DNA of 64,000 nucleotides from JBBDYG01 sp040901765 (GCA_040901765.1 JBBDYG010000048.1:1-64000); one strand, 5' to 3'. Positions 53,654 through 63,684 are shown, counted from the first letter of the stretch. Notes: generated by a model not told the origin, from the letters alone. Numbers and translations are program-made.

Positions 53654-54859
53654 ATGACCACTCTCGAAGCTCCCACCATGTCGTCCGAAACGGCCGAGCT
53701 GTTTCAGCGGTATGTGGTGCCGAATTATCGCCGGTTCCCGCTCACGCTGGTTCGCGGCGAAGGGTCGCTGGTGTGGGACGATCAGGGGCGGCGGTATCTC
53801 GATTTCTTTCCCGGCTGGGGCTGCAATCTGTTGGGCCATTGTCCGCCAGAGGTGGTGAAGGCGGTCCAAGAGCAAGTCGCCACACTCATCCACGTTCCCA
53901 ATACGTGGCATACCGAAGCCCAAGGCCAGTGGGCCAAGTTGCTTAGCGAGCGGAGTTTTGGCGGCCAGGCGTTCTTTTGCAACTCCGGCGCGGAGGCGAA
54001 CGAAGCCGCGATCAAGCTCGTTCGGCTTCACACGCCCGAGAAGCGATACAAGATCATCACGTTTCAAGGCGGCTTCCATGGCCGCACGCTCGCCGCCGTC
54101 ACTGCCACAGCCCAGCCGAAATATCACGAGGGTCTCGGGCCACTGGTGGCGGGGTTTTTATACGCGCCCTTCGGCGATCTCGATGCGGTCCGCAGTTTAG
54201 TCGATGACGAAACGGCTGGCATCATGGTCGAGCCGATCCAGGGCGAGGGAGGTATCCGCTTGCCGCCCGAGGGCTTCTTGCAAGGCCTGCGTAAGATCGC
54301 CGACGACAATGGGCTTGTGCTCGTGTTCGACGAAGTGCAAACCGGCTGCGGGCGGACCGGCAAGTGGTTCGCCTATCAGCAATTCGGCGTGACGCCCGAC
54401 GTGATGACGCTCGCCAAAGCCCTATGCGGCGGCATCGCCGGCGGGGCGATGCTTTGCAAGCGCGACATCGCCCCGAGTCTGCGACCCGGCATGCACGCCG
54501 CCACCTTTGGTGGGAACCCGATCGCCGCCCGCGCGGGAATCGCCACGATCGAAGCGATCGAAAAACACGGACTGCTGGCCCGGGCGCAAGCGCTAGGTGA
54601 CCTGTTCCGAAAGACACTCGGGCCACTCGTCGAGGAATTGCCGATCGTCACCGACGTCCGCGGCTGTGGCCTGATGATCGGCCTCGAGCTCCAAGTGGAT
54701 GGCACGCCGATCGTCCAGCAATGCCTCGAACGCGGCCTGCTCATCAACTGCACCCATCAAACGGTCATTCGATTGCTCCCCGCCATGACCCTCACCGACG
54801 AACAACTCACCGAAGGCTGCGAAATACTGGCCGACGTACTGCGCAACCACGAACCTTGA
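53654..54859 (+). CDS. argD: Acetylornithine aminotransferase
   Basis: The product (about 401 residues) is a class III PLP aminotransferase: GWGCNLLGHCPPEVV, NSGAEANEAAIKLVR, FHGRTLAAVTATAQP, VFDEVQTGCGRTGKWF and TLAKALCGGIAGGAML with the PLP Lys near residue 255. ArgD transaminates N-acetylglutamate semialdehyde. A second start at ATG 53678 (MSSETAELFQRYVV) is possible. The gene is preceded by a C-rich leader. Between argB and argF the assignment to argD is secure. Confidence 0.9.
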   Translation: MTTLEAPTMSSETAELFQRYVVPNYRRFPLTLVRGEGSLVWDDQGRRYLDFFPGWGCNLLGHCPPEVVKAVQEQVATLIHVPNTWHTEAQGQWAKLLSERSFGGQAFFCNSGAEANEAAIKLVRLHTPEKRYKIITFQGGFHGRTLAAVTATAQPKYHEGLGPLVAGFLYAPFGDLDAVRSLVDDETAGIMVEPIQGEGGIRLPPEGFLQGLRKIADDNGLVLVFDEVQTGCGRTGKWFAYQQFGVTPDVMTLAKALCGGIAGGAMLCKRDIAPSLRPGMHAATFGGNPIAARAGIATIEAIEKHGLLARAQALGDLFRKTLGPLVEELPIVTDVRGCGLMIGLELQVDGTPIVQQCLERGLLINCTHQTVIRLLPAMTLTDEQLTEGCEILADVLRNHEP

Positions 54860-54876
54860 AGAGGAGCTAGGGGCTA

Positions 54877-54959
54877 GGGACTTGGGGCTGGGGAATGCAC
54901 CAGCAATTTCTCAGGTGCTCCGTCGATTCCCAATTCCCAATTCCCCAGCCCCCAGTCCC
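54877..54959. repeat. Inverted repeat in the argD-argF gap
   Basis: The arms GGGACTTGGGGCTGGGGAAT (54877-54896) and ATTCCCCAGCCCCCAGTCCC (54940-54959) match at 19 of 20 positions, with a 43-base loop. The right arm is followed by another CCAGTCCCC directly before the argF ATG. It is a low-complexity dispersed-repeat unit. Confidence 0.7.
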
Positions 54960-54967
54960 CAGTCCCC

Positions 54968-55903
54968 ATGAAACATCTCCTCACCCTCGCCGACGTCTCG
55001 CCCGCTGAGATCGAGCGGGTTTTTACGATCAGCGAGGAACTCAAGACGAAGTTCCTGCACGGCGTGCGCGAGCCGCTCTTGCCCGGGCGCATGCTCGCGC
55101 TGCTCTTTGAGAAGCAGTCTCTGCGGACGCGGGTCAGCTTCGAGTCGTGCATGGTTCACTTGGGCGGCGGCAGCATCCTACTGGGCGACGACGCGGGCTT
55201 CGGCAAGCGCGAAAGCATCGCCGATTTCACGCGCGTGCTCAGCGAAATGGTGGACGTGATCGTGATCCGGGCCAAGCACCACGCGACCGTCGAAGAGGTG
55301 GCCCGCTATTCGCGTTGCCCAGTCATTAACGGACTCACCGATCTCGCTCATCCCTGCCAGGCGCTCGCCGATTTGTACACACTGCGCGAGCATTTTGGTT
55401 CGCTGGCTGGTCGGAAACTGGCATGGGTCGGCGACGGAAACAACGTGCTCCGCAGTTTGGCTCGTGGCTGTGCGCGGCTCGATATGACGCTGGCAATTGC
55501 GACCCCGCCCGGCTATGAACTCGATGAAAGTTTTCTGAAAACCGCTCGCAAAGAAACGCCGCAAGCGAAGTTTGAGGTAACGCTCGACCCCATCGCTGCG
55601 GTGCAAGACGCCGATGCCGTGTACACCGACGTTTGGGCCAGCATGGGACAGGAAGCGGAGCGGGCGCAACGGCAGCAGGATTTTGCCGACTACCAGGTGA
55701 ATGCCGACCTGATGGCTCAAGCGCCCGAGCGGTGCGTCTTCCTGCACTGCTTGCCCGCTCGGCGCGGCGAAGAAGTGACTGACGACGTCATGGACGGCCC
55801 GCAAAGCCTGGTCGTGCCGCAGGCCGCGAATCGGATGCACGTGCAGAAAGGAATTCTCGTATGGCTGTTAGCGTCGGCGGCCACGCCGAACAACCATAAA
55901 TAG
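54968..55903 (+). CDS. argF: Ornithine carbamoyltransferase
   Basis: The 311-residue product has LFEKQSLRTRVSFE (the carbamoyl-phosphate site; the usual STRTR reads SLRTR), GDDAGFGKRESIADFTRVLS, GLTDLAHPCQALADLYT, and MSVDVWASMGQE-type segment (TDVWASMGQEAERAQ), and FLHCLPARRGEEV. It joins carbamoyl phosphate to ornithine. The ATG at 54968 directly follows CCAGTCCCC with no Shine-Dalgarno. Confidence 0.95.
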   Translation: MKHLLTLADVSPAEIERVFTISEELKTKFLHGVREPLLPGRMLALLFEKQSLRTRVSFESCMVHLGGGSILLGDDAGFGKRESIADFTRVLSEMVDVIVIRAKHHATVEEVARYSRCPVINGLTDLAHPCQALADLYTLREHFGSLAGRKLAWVGDGNNVLRSLARGCARLDMTLAIATPPGYELDESFLKTARKETPQAKFEVTLDPIAAVQDADAVYTDVWASMGQEAERAQRQQDFADYQVNADLMAQAPERCVFLHCLPARRGEEVTDDVMDGPQSLVVPQAANRMHVQKGILVWLLASAATPNNHK

Positions 55904-55978
55904 ACAGCGCCGCACAAGCGATTCGCTCCGAGGACGCCGCGGCGAGGCTAACCCACTACCACATAAGATACTAACAGC

Positions 55979-56713
55979 ATGAACCCACGACACGATGGCC
56001 GCGCCTCGCACGAACTGCGACCTCTGGTATTCGAACGCGGCGTCCCGGGTTCGGCGGCGGGACGGGTGATCGTGAAGGCGGGGCGAACCACCGTGCTTTG
56101 CACCGCCAGCGTTGCGAACGAAGTTCCTCCCTGGATGGTCGGCAAGGGCAAGGGCTGGGTGACCGCCGAGTACAGCATGTTGCCGGGGAGCACCGCGCCG
56201 CGGAAGCCACGCGAACGGGCGAAGATCGACGGGCGGACGACCGAGATCCAAAGGCTCATCGGCCGCAGCTTGCGGGCTGTCGTCGATCTTCAATCGCTCG
56301 GCGAGCGAACGATTACCGTCGATTGCGACGTGCTCGAAGCGGATGGCGGCACGCGGACCGCGAGCATCACGGGCGGTTTCGTGGCGCTCGTGGAGGCCCT
56401 CGTAGGCCTGCGGGCAGCGGGCAGTTTTTCCTCGTTGCCGCTGACCGATAGCATTGCGGCCGTAAGCGCCGGGATCGTCGATGGTCAACCGCTACTGGAT
56501 CTCGACTATCGCGAAGACGTAGCAGCAGAAGTGGACATGAATGTCGTGATGACAGGGAGCGGCAAGTTCGTGGAAGTGCAGGGGACGGGCGAAGAGGCCA
56601 CGTTCACGCATGGGCAATTGCTTGCACTTGTAGACCTCGCCGCACAAGGTGTGCATCAACTTCGCGAGGCGCAACACAAGGCGCTGGCGGATTTGTGGCC
56701 GTTTAGCGAATAG
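55979..56713 (+). CDS. rph: Ribonuclease PH
   Basis: The 244-residue product begins NPRHDGRASHELRPLVFERG and contains GWVTAEYSMLPGSTAPRKPR, IGRSLRAVVDLQSLGERTI, DCDVLEADGGTRTASITGGF and DLDYREDVAAEVDMNVVMTG, all characteristic of RNase PH. It trims tRNA 3' ends with phosphate as co-substrate. It is 75 bases from argF in the same direction and is followed by a convergent gene. Confidence 0.95.
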   Translation: MNPRHDGRASHELRPLVFERGVPGSAAGRVIVKAGRTTVLCTASVANEVPPWMVGKGKGWVTAEYSMLPGSTAPRKPRERAKIDGRTTEIQRLIGRSLRAVVDLQSLGERTITVDCDVLEADGGTRTASITGGFVALVEALVGLRAAGSFSSLPLTDSIAAVSAGIVDGQPLLDLDYREDVAAEVDMNVVMTGSGKFVEVQGTGEEATFTHGQLLALVDLAAQGVHQLREAQHKALADLWPFSE

Positions 56714-56736
56714 GAGAACGATCGAGCTTATAAGGA

Positions 56737-59700
56737 CTAGAACCCCGCGCCGGGCAAGCCGATTCCTCCAGCGCCGCCAAAATCACCGGGATTGGCAGGA
56801 TCGCCACCCGGACCGCCCCCGTCGCCGTTGCCGTTGTCACCATTACCACCGTCTCCGTCGTCCATGTCGTCGCGGCTAGCGCCGGCAAAGGTAAAGGTCG
56901 TAACATCACCGATTAACGAAAAGAACGGAACCGACGTGATCCGCACGTAACGGCGATCGGCCGAAATCACGCCCGTCGCAGAAAAGTTGGTGCCTTCCGG
57001 CAGGACTTGAATGACGGGTTGGAATCCCACGGCGCCGCCGCGACCGAACAAGGCGCGACGCGCACGTTCGAAGTCGGGTCGGTTCGGAATGATCGAGGGG
57101 TCAGACAGGGAATTCAGTTGCTGGTTATTAGCAAACTGCTGGGCCATGACCGCCTGACCCAACGCTTGCTGGCGATCAACCGCGCGGGCGAGTTGTTGCT
57201 CGGCCAGCGGCTCCGCGCGGCGGCCCTTGGGCAGCTCGAATGCGACCATCGCTTCGTCATTTTCCAACGCGAGCTGCTGCCGCTCGTGCTTGAAGCCTTC
57301 ACCGCCGACGTTCAAATAAACATCGACGGTCACCTTACCCGCGGCGACCTCGCCCCAAATTCGGCGAATTTGAGCGCGATAGGTTCCACCAAACCCGCGC
57401 GGGCAAACGTAGATTTCGCTGTAACCCTCTCCCGAGCTAGCGCCCCGCCCGGCGACGGCATCGCCGAGAGAGACCCCGCCGCTTGTGGTGCGGGGCTGAA
57501 GCGTCGAGCAGACGGTTCCAGTCGGCTCTTCGACCGCCAAGTCGATGTCGGCATCGCCGGTCCAGCTCACGCGAATCACGCAGTCGCGCGTAAGCGACTC
57601 ATTCAACTCGCTGCGGTAGGCTTGGTATTCGTCTTCGCGGCCCGCCTCCTGCAACTGGGCCAAAGTCGCCTTGGCAACGCGGCGAGCCACGTTTTCAATT
57701 TCCGCCTGTTGAGCGGTCCAGGCCTGTCCAAGGATGCCAACCGTGGCAAAACGAATGCCTTCCAAATCCTCCGCGCGCTGAGCGGCCCGCAGCGCGAGCG
57801 CATAAGCTTCATGCAACAGCGGGTCCGCGGCGACCACCTGCCGGTAAACGCCGACGGCGCGCCGATCGAGACCCAAGCCCGAAAGGTATTTTGCAACCAA
57901 CAGCATCTCTTCCGCGGAGGTGCTGAAGTCAACGGCGGACATGATCGCCCGCTCAATCTCCGCCTTGGGGCGTCCACTCAGTTGCATCGAGATGCCGAGC
58001 GATTCGTACATCCACGGCTGGGGCTGTCCGTAGCGGAGCGCATTGTTCACCAGCGCAATGGCGTGATCGTACCGACCATCGCGCATCAGATCGCGGACGG
58101 CCTGGCGCACCTGGGCGTGATCGCGCGTGCCATGGGCGAAGTAATCGGACCAGAACTGGTCGGGGTCGGCCGAGTCGTCAATTTTGATGACGGGCGCTGC
58201 CGTGGGGGCGGGTTGCGTGTTGGTGACCGCGGCCGGCGCTGGACGCGACGCGGCGGACTTAATTCGGGGTTCGGACTTGGTCAGCGTCAAATCTTTCTCG
58301 GTGGCCGCTTCGTTGGGGACGCTAAACTGTCCGCCGCCGCCGCCCATACCTCCCATGCCGCCGCCACCCATACCTCCCATGCCACCACCCATTCCGCCTC
58401 CCATTCCGCCGCCCATGCCTCCTCCCATTCCGCCGCCCATTCCGCCGCCCATGCCGCCGGATTGCGGAATGATAATCGGCAACACGAGGTCCGCCACCGG
58501 GTAGACCCGCACGCTCAGCCGCGTATCCGCTTCTTCCTCAGTTGTGATCAGCAGCACCTCATCGGCAATCACATATGTCAGCTCAAGCTCTTTCAACATC
58601 AGCCGCAACGCCGATCGAAGGGAAACGTTGTGCAGGTTCACGTCGATGGGTTGCGTTTCATCGATGCCCAAATCTTCCAGTGCTGGCCGATCGAGTTGAA
58701 TCTCAATTTCATACTCGTCGCGCAACGTCTGGATAATCTCTTCGAGCGGAGTTTGAATGAACTCCAGCCCCTGCACGGGCAGCGGTGAAGTGAGGGCCGT
58801 GCTGATCTTTTCTTCGGCGCCCCCCTGCGACTTGAGATCGACTGCGGCGTACTTCTTGCGTCGATTGGTAAGTTCTTCCCAGAACGGAGCCGGCGGGTAG
58901 ACGATCGGCGGATCGTCGGGGAACGGCACGCTCGAAAGTTCAACCTGGTACATGGTGTCCCAGAATCCGGTCCACCGCGCTTGGCGCGTGACCTCTTGCA
59001 ACTCGTAGTTTCGCTTCAGGTTCGACCAAACCTGCGCGACGACGGGAACGACCCCTTCGGGATCAATTTCGGCAACGATGCCGGTCACCTCAATTGCTTC
59101 TTCGTAGCGGCCTTCGTCCATCAGGGCATTGAAGCGATCCATGAGCTGCGCTTCGCGTTCCATACTTTGCTCCAGTCGGTCCGACAGCAGACGCATTTCG
59201 CGAGCGGCCGCCAATTCTTCTTCTCGTTCGCGGTCGATGTCGTCTTTGATGGCGGCGGCACGGGCCACCTCACGCAATGCCGATTGCAAACGATCGACGA
59301 GCTGAGCGCGAACGTCGGCGATCAACTCGGGCGCCCGCTCGACGTTTTGCAGAGCGAGCTTAAGTTGTTGCGTGGCTTGATCCGGCTCCGCGGCCATAAT
59401 GTCGCGAGCATCGCGAACTACGTTCTCGACCTCCCGTTGCAGCATCTGTGCAAAGACTCGGTTCTGGCGCTCCACTTCATCGAGGAATCGGCCATCGGTG
59501 ACGACACCCGCGGCGGCGGGACCATCCAGCAGTGGCGCGTCAACGATCACTTCCCCGGGAATACTCTCGGTTGGAGTCGTGAGTTGTGCCGGTCGCACCA
59601 ATTGCAGATCGTCGTTCCCCTCCGGCCGCTGATGCGCCATTGGCTTGACCGGGACTCGGCGCTTCTTAATTACGCGCTTCACACTCTCGGCTTCCAGATT

Positions 59701-60894
59701 GCCCGGATCGCGAACGAGTATCGCGTCGGAAAGCTGCTCGGCACCGGCCAGATCGCCGGTCGAAACGGCCTGTTGGGCCAAGTCGGTGAGTGCTTCGACC
59801 CGAGCCAAAAGCATGCGCCCAACTTCATCCAAACCGGGCGTTCCCACCGTGGGAAGCGTGAGGCCGCCGTCGCGCTCGGCCAGCGTAACTAGTTCGGATA
59901 GGTAGCTATAACTTGGCTGCGGTTCAGAAACCGAGCAGCTCCACTGGAAATCCATGGTTCGCTTGCCATCGCTACCGCTGGCCGATAGTGCGAGCGACCC
60001 GCTTGCGCCGTCGGCCAGCCGGCCGACGAGGATCGTGTCGCGATCGCCGCGCAGCGGAGGGCATTGCAAGGGCAGCATGGCCGCCAACTGCGCCGGCGCT
60101 GCCATCTCGATCCACATTACAGGTGAGCGGACCCATTCCGCTAACTGGCCGCCGATGATTCCCCCGCGGCGAATGTTGTCGGCCGTGGCGCGGTCGACGG
60201 TAATGTCGCTCGTCTCGTCGGCCCAGGTCATTTCCTCATCGATGTAGAGGTTGCCACCGGTTTGATTTGCCAAAACGGCCAAAAGTTGATTGTCGCGCGC
60301 CGGACCGATGGCATAACTACATACGGCGATGTGGTGCTCTCGAAGTTGATCGACGGCCGTGCGAAGTGTTTCGGTTCCCACGAACTGCGCCATGCTCATG
60401 CCGTCGCCGATATAAATCAGCACGCGATTGTCGGGGCGCTCGGCGTCGAACATTTCGACCGCCCGGTTCAGCGCAAGCGGAAGATCGGTGGCGCCCAACG
60501 GTGGATCCTTGCGCAGCAATGCAACTGCTCGCTGCGTCTCGGCACCTTGTGGCGCCTCGAACTGTTGTTGCAGGGGTCGCGGTTCCAAATCGACGGCCAC
60601 GAGCTTCACTCGATCGTGCGGCGAGAGTGCCGCAAGGCACGCGTCGAGGGCCGCCAGTGCCGTGTCGCGGTACATGCCCGTCTGACTGGCCGACGTGTCG
60701 AACATCAATACGACGTCGCGCGGCTCAGGCGTGGTGACGGGCAGGTCGGCGGACAAGCTGAGTGCGAAGTATTGTTGGCCATCCGCGTTTTGGAAAACGC
60801 GCATGTTCGCCGTGCTGGCCGCGTTGGATCGCTGTCCGATGAAAGCCGTCACAAGCAAGGCCAGCGAGAACCAAGATCCACGTGGAATCGTCAT
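56737..60894 (-). CDS. Very large VWA / STN / DUF2135 multidomain protein
   Basis: From the ATG at 60894 (GGAG nine bases upstream) the product has about 1385 residues. It has a signal peptide (FSLALLVTAFIGQRSNA) and a von Willebrand A domain with VVLMFDTSASQTGMY, a MIDAS-like DxSxS, near residues 60-230. An extended helical region follows near 430-700 with many Glu/Arg. A secretin/TonB short N-terminal (STN) domain near 705-800 has EEIIQTLRDEYEIEIQLD and LRSALRLMLKELELTYVIAD. A Gly/Met repeat follows near 811-860, then a tetratricopeptide-like region near 900-1110, a DUF2135-like domain near 1120-1195 (IRVSWTGDADIDLAVEEPTG) and a Gly/Asp/Asn-rich tail. Function is unknown; a secreted or envelope-assembly scaffold is a guess. 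Confidence 0.7.
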   Translation of the reverse strand: MTIPRGSWFSLALLVTAFIGQRSNAASTANMRVFQNADGQQYFALSLSADLPVTTPEPRDVVLMFDTSASQTGMYRDTALAALDACLAALSPHDRVKLVAVDLEPRPLQQQFEAPQGAETQRAVALLRKDPPLGATDLPLALNRAVEMFDAERPDNRVLIYIGDGMSMAQFVGTETLRTAVDQLREHHIAVCSYAIGPARDNQLLAVLANQTGGNLYIDEEMTWADETSDITVDRATADNIRRGGIIGGQLAEWVRSPVMWIEMAAPAQLAAMLPLQCPPLRGDRDTILVGRLADGASGSLALSASGSDGKRTMDFQWSCSVSEPQPSYSYLSELVTLAERDGGLTLPTVGTPGLDEVGRMLLARVEALTDLAQQAVSTGDLAGAEQLSDAILVRDPGNLEAESVKRVIKKRRVPVKPMAHQRPEGNDDLQLVRPAQLTTPTESIPGEVIVDAPLLDGPAAAGVVTDGRFLDEVERQNRVFAQMLQREVENVVRDARDIMAAEPDQATQQLKLALQNVERAPELIADVRAQLVDRLQSALREVARAAAIKDDIDREREEELAAAREMRLLSDRLEQSMEREAQLMDRFNALMDEGRYEEAIEVTGIVAEIDPEGVVPVVAQVWSNLKRNYELQEVTRQARWTGFWDTMYQVELSSVPFPDDPPIVYPPAPFWEELTNRRKKYAAVDLKSQGGAEEKISTALTSPLPVQGLEFIQTPLEEIIQTLRDEYEIEIQLDRPALEDLGIDETQPIDVNLHNVSLRSALRLMLKELELTYVIADEVLLITTEEEADTRLSVRVYPVADLVLPIIIPQSGGMGGGMGGGMGGGMGGGMGGGMGGGMGGMGGGGMGGMGGGGGQFSVPNEAATEKDLTLTKSEPRIKSAASRPAPAAVTNTQPAPTAAPVIKIDDSADPDQFWSDYFAHGTRDHAQVRQAVRDLMRDGRYDHAIALVNNALRYGQPQPWMYESLGISMQLSGRPKAEIERAIMSAVDFSTSAEEMLLVAKYLSGLGLDRRAVGVYRQVVAADPLLHEAYALALRAAQRAEDLEGIRFATVGILGQAWTAQQAEIENVARRVAKATLAQLQEAGREDEYQAYRSELNESLTRDCVIRVSWTGDADIDLAVEEPTGTVCSTLQPRTTSGGVSLGDAVAGRGASSGEGYSEIYVCPRGFGGTYRAQIRRIWGEVAAGKVTVDVYLNVGGEGFKHERQQLALENDEAMVAFELPKGRRAEPLAEQQLARAVDRQQALGQAVMAQQFANNQQLNSLSDPSIIPNRPDFERARRALFGRGGAVGFQPVIQVLPEGTNFSATGVISADRRYVRITSVPFFSLIGDVTTFTFAGASRDDMDDGDGGNGDNGNGDGGGPGGDPANPGDFGGAGGIGLPGAGF

Positions 60895-61350
60895 CTGATA
60901 AAGCTCCGAGCAAAAACCCGTCCACGGGCGCAGCGCTCTGTTCCGGAAGAGCGACCGTTCCCAATACGGAAGATTGTGCAAACTGCCAGTTACTCCCAGT
61001 TTATTCGCTGAAGCGCGGAATTGCCACCGGTTTCCGTCGATTTCCCGGCCCTCGGGGATAGGCCCTTTCCAAGGGGTCTGCTTCTATTTCAGTGAAAACC
61101 GCGTCGGGTATTGCAAACGCAAAGTCTCTTGGCGACAAAAACGGAAAGGAGCGCCTTGAAGCGGGGGACCAGATGGCCCGGCTAGCTGGGAATCATCGAT
61201 GTGTCTTGGACTGGCGGCCCTTGCCAACCGGTGTCGGGGCAGCCTCCAAGACCGCCCCGGGGCGATATTGGCGGCGAACGATTGGTCCGCAGAATTCGTA
61301 CAATAAGTCCAGTATTCCTCATGCGAATCGATTGATACGGATTTAACGAT
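60895..61350. other. Divergent intergenic region
   Basis: This stretch contains the upstream promoters of the giant multidomain gene (leftward) and the protease gene (rightward). No promoter boxes or hairpins were identified with confidence. The frames open here are not protein-like. Confidence 0.4.
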
Positions 61351-62511
61351 ATGAAAGCGCAAAACCTAATGCTGTCCGGATTTAGCGTCCTGGGGGGAGC
61401 ATTTCTGGCCGTCCTCCTCACGCAACCCGTCTCCTTTCTGGCCGCCAGCCAGGCCCAGTCAACACCGGTTGCAAATTCGCAGCCAGCGGTTACCGCCTCG
61501 CCGCCGCCGCCGGGGGTCTCCGTCTACACACCTGACGAACTGGCCAACATCCGCGTCTACGAAGTGGCCAGTAAGAGCGTGGTGAATATCACCACAAGCA
61601 CGGTGCAATACGACCGATTCCGCCTGTTGCCGATCCCGGGGCAGGGCTCTGGATCGGGGTCGATTCTGGACAAGCAGGGCCACATTTTGACGAACGCTCA
61701 CGTGGTCGACGGGGCGCAAGAGGTAGAAGTTACGCTCGCCGACGGCAGCATTCACGAGGCGTCGCTGATTGGCGCCGACAGCGAGTACGACATTGCCGTG
61801 CTCAAGATCGACGCCCCGCCGGAGAATTTGACCCCGATCCGCTTGGGTCGCTCCGACAGCTTGAAAGTGGGCCAGCGGGCTTACCTCCTGGGAAATCCGT
61901 TTGGCCTCAACGGCACGCTCACGACCGGCATTGTTTCCAGCCTCGACCGCTCACTGCCAAGCCAAGTAGCCGATCGGGAGATGACGTCAATCATTCAAAC
62001 CGACGCGGCAATGAACCCGGGGAACTCGGGCGGCCCGATGCTCGACAGCAGCGCTCGGATGATCGGCATGAACGTGGCCATCGCGACTCGCACCGGGCAA
62101 AGTGCAGGCGTGGGGTTTGCCATTCCGGTGGATCGCATCCGTCGCTTTCTTCCTGACTTGATCGAACACGGAAAGATCATTCGTCCCTATCACGGCATTG
62201 TATCGGTAATGGAAACCAAACGCGGGCTGCGAATCCTTAAGTTGAGTGACGGTGGTCCCGCCGAACGCGCTGGGTTGCGCGGATCTCGGCTCGCCCGACG
62301 CCCGACCTCGCAAGGCTTTGGGGTCGTCTCGCAAGTGGTAATCGACCGGGAGTCCGCCGACCTGCTGGTCGCGATCGACGGCAAGGTATTGAAAGACCAC
62401 ACGGATTTCGTGGACGTTATGGAAAGCCACAAGCCGGGTGATACCGTGACCCTGACCGTACTTCGTGACGGCGTTCGCCATCAGATTGAATTGACGCTCG
62501 GCGCGGCGTAA
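61351..62511 (+). CDS. HtrA/DegP-type serine protease with PDZ domain
   Basis: The 386-residue product has a signal/anchor segment (SGFSVLGGAFLAVLL) and a trypsin-like catalytic domain with the triad in ILTNAHVVDG (His near 117), EYDIAVLKID (Asp near 147) and NPGNSGGPML (Ser near 226). A C-terminal PDZ domain (GGPAERAGLRGSRL, ADLLVAIDGKVLKDHTDFVD, PGDTVTLTVLRDG) follows. It is likely an envelope quality-control protease. It stands alone; regulation is not visible. Confidence 0.9.
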   Translation: MKAQNLMLSGFSVLGGAFLAVLLTQPVSFLAASQAQSTPVANSQPAVTASPPPPGVSVYTPDELANIRVYEVASKSVVNITTSTVQYDRFRLLPIPGQGSGSGSILDKQGHILTNAHVVDGAQEVEVTLADGSIHEASLIGADSEYDIAVLKIDAPPENLTPIRLGRSDSLKVGQRAYLLGNPFGLNGTLTTGIVSSLDRSLPSQVADREMTSIIQTDAAMNPGNSGGPMLDSSARMIGMNVAIATRTGQSAGVGFAIPVDRIRRFLPDLIEHGKIIRPYHGIVSVMETKRGLRILKLSDGGPAERAGLRGSRLARRPTSQGFGVVSQVVIDRESADLLVAIDGKVLKDHTDFVDVMESHKPGDTVTLTVLRDGVRHQIELTLGAA

Positions 62512-63103
62512 CGCGTTGTGGGGCCACTCCAATCTGCCGTCAAAGTTTGCGCTGCTTGTCAAGGGTCCGCGTCTTGCTGCAAGTGGGTCTATCCATCTCA
62601 TTCAGATCGCCCATTTTCATAAAAGTCCAGTAAGTGAAAATGTTTGCGGCAATTCTCGCGATGTTAATCTGGGCGATTGCTAGAGTATGGCGATCCGAAC
62701 AGCAACTCGTTAGCTCGCAATGGTTTAAGTTGCGTTCGTCCTAGATTACCTAGCTTTTGCACTTCCGCCAAACGCGGTGCATACCTCGACCGTCCCGTTA
62801 GCTTCGGGTTTGAGGCCCTTGAGGCGGTCGCTCAATCGGTTAGGTTCGGCTTTCCTGCGGTAACGAGTTCGAGGGCGTGAGGGTCATGCCCGGCTCAAAG
62901 CCGCTCCGCTTGCCGGCATTCTCTAACCGTTGATGTTTATCTGGCGCGTCGCTGTCCACCGTGGACACGGAATTTACTACGGCGCGTCGCCTTCCATTTC
63001 GAGGTTGCCCCTCTTCCGCCGCACCGCTGTTTCGATTTGCCGGCCGAAACGGTCCGATTGACGCGAGCTTGGACGAGAGGCACGAGACAAGGAGCCGAAG
63101 AAG
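62512..63103. other. 592-bp stretch without a recognisable gene
   Basis: Neither strand shows a frame with protein character. The end of the stretch holds an AAGGAG ribosome-binding site before the ATG at 63104. No RNA gene or terminator was identified. Confidence 0.5.
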
Positions 63104-63634
63104 ATGTTACAGAGCCTTGCGTTGGCCGCAGTCGCGACCCAAATGCTAGCAACTGCCACCGTGCAGTCCCCGCGTTGGGAAGCCGACTACGGCAAAGCTT
63201 TGGCCACGACCCGGGCGACAGACGCCCAGCCGTTGTTGGTCGTCTTGGAAAACTCCGCCACGGAGGCGGAGCAATTCGACGCCGACCTGCTAGCGCCGGC
63301 CGGTGAGAACGAGCCAGCGGGCACACCAGCCCTGGACGCCTACCGCGTCTGCCGCGTGGATGTGACTAGCGATTACGGCAAGAAGGTGGCCGAGGTATTT
63401 CATGCCAAGAAATTCCCATTTGTGGCGATCATTGATCGCACCGGCTCGGTGATCCTGCATTCGCAGACCGGTCCGGTTGACGCTCAAGTGTGGGGCGAGA
63501 AGTTGGCGCGTTACCAGGACGGCAACCAGCCGGTTCGGGTCCGCGTATCGCGTCCCAATTACGATAGTGGCAACTTCTCGATGCCGGTCTATTCCAGCCC
63601 GCCATCCAATTGCCCGAATTGCCAGCGTTATTAA
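63104..63634 (+). CDS. Secreted thioredoxin-fold-like protein
   Basis: The 176-residue product has a short hydrophobic N-terminus (LALAAVATQMLATATV), then PLLVVLENSATEAEQFDADL, RVCRVDVTSDYGKKVAEVF and KKFPFVAIIDRTGSVILH, which together fit a thioredoxin-like fold. No CxxC active site is seen in the usual place; the C-terminal SNCPNCQRY does contain a CxxC. It is thus probably not a classical thioredoxin. AAGGAG lies upstream of the ATG. Confidence 0.6.
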   Translation: MLQSLALAAVATQMLATATVQSPRWEADYGKALATTRATDAQPLLVVLENSATEAEQFDADLLAPAGENEPAGTPALDAYRVCRVDVTSDYGKKVAEVFHAKKFPFVAIIDRTGSVILHSQTGPVDAQVWGEKLARYQDGNQPVRVRVSRPNYDSGNFSMPVYSSPPSNCPNCQRY

Positions 63635-63684
63635 TCAGGGCACCGCTGCACTAGTGAATTGCAACTTTGACCATGCAGTGCCAC

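Noticed and set aside
57007..58788. 593-codon open frame on the plus strand
   Set aside because: It is antisense to the giant VWA/STN gene, whose frame has clear domains. The plus frame has no motif, no ribosome-binding site and a composition expected of a complementary-strand shadow.
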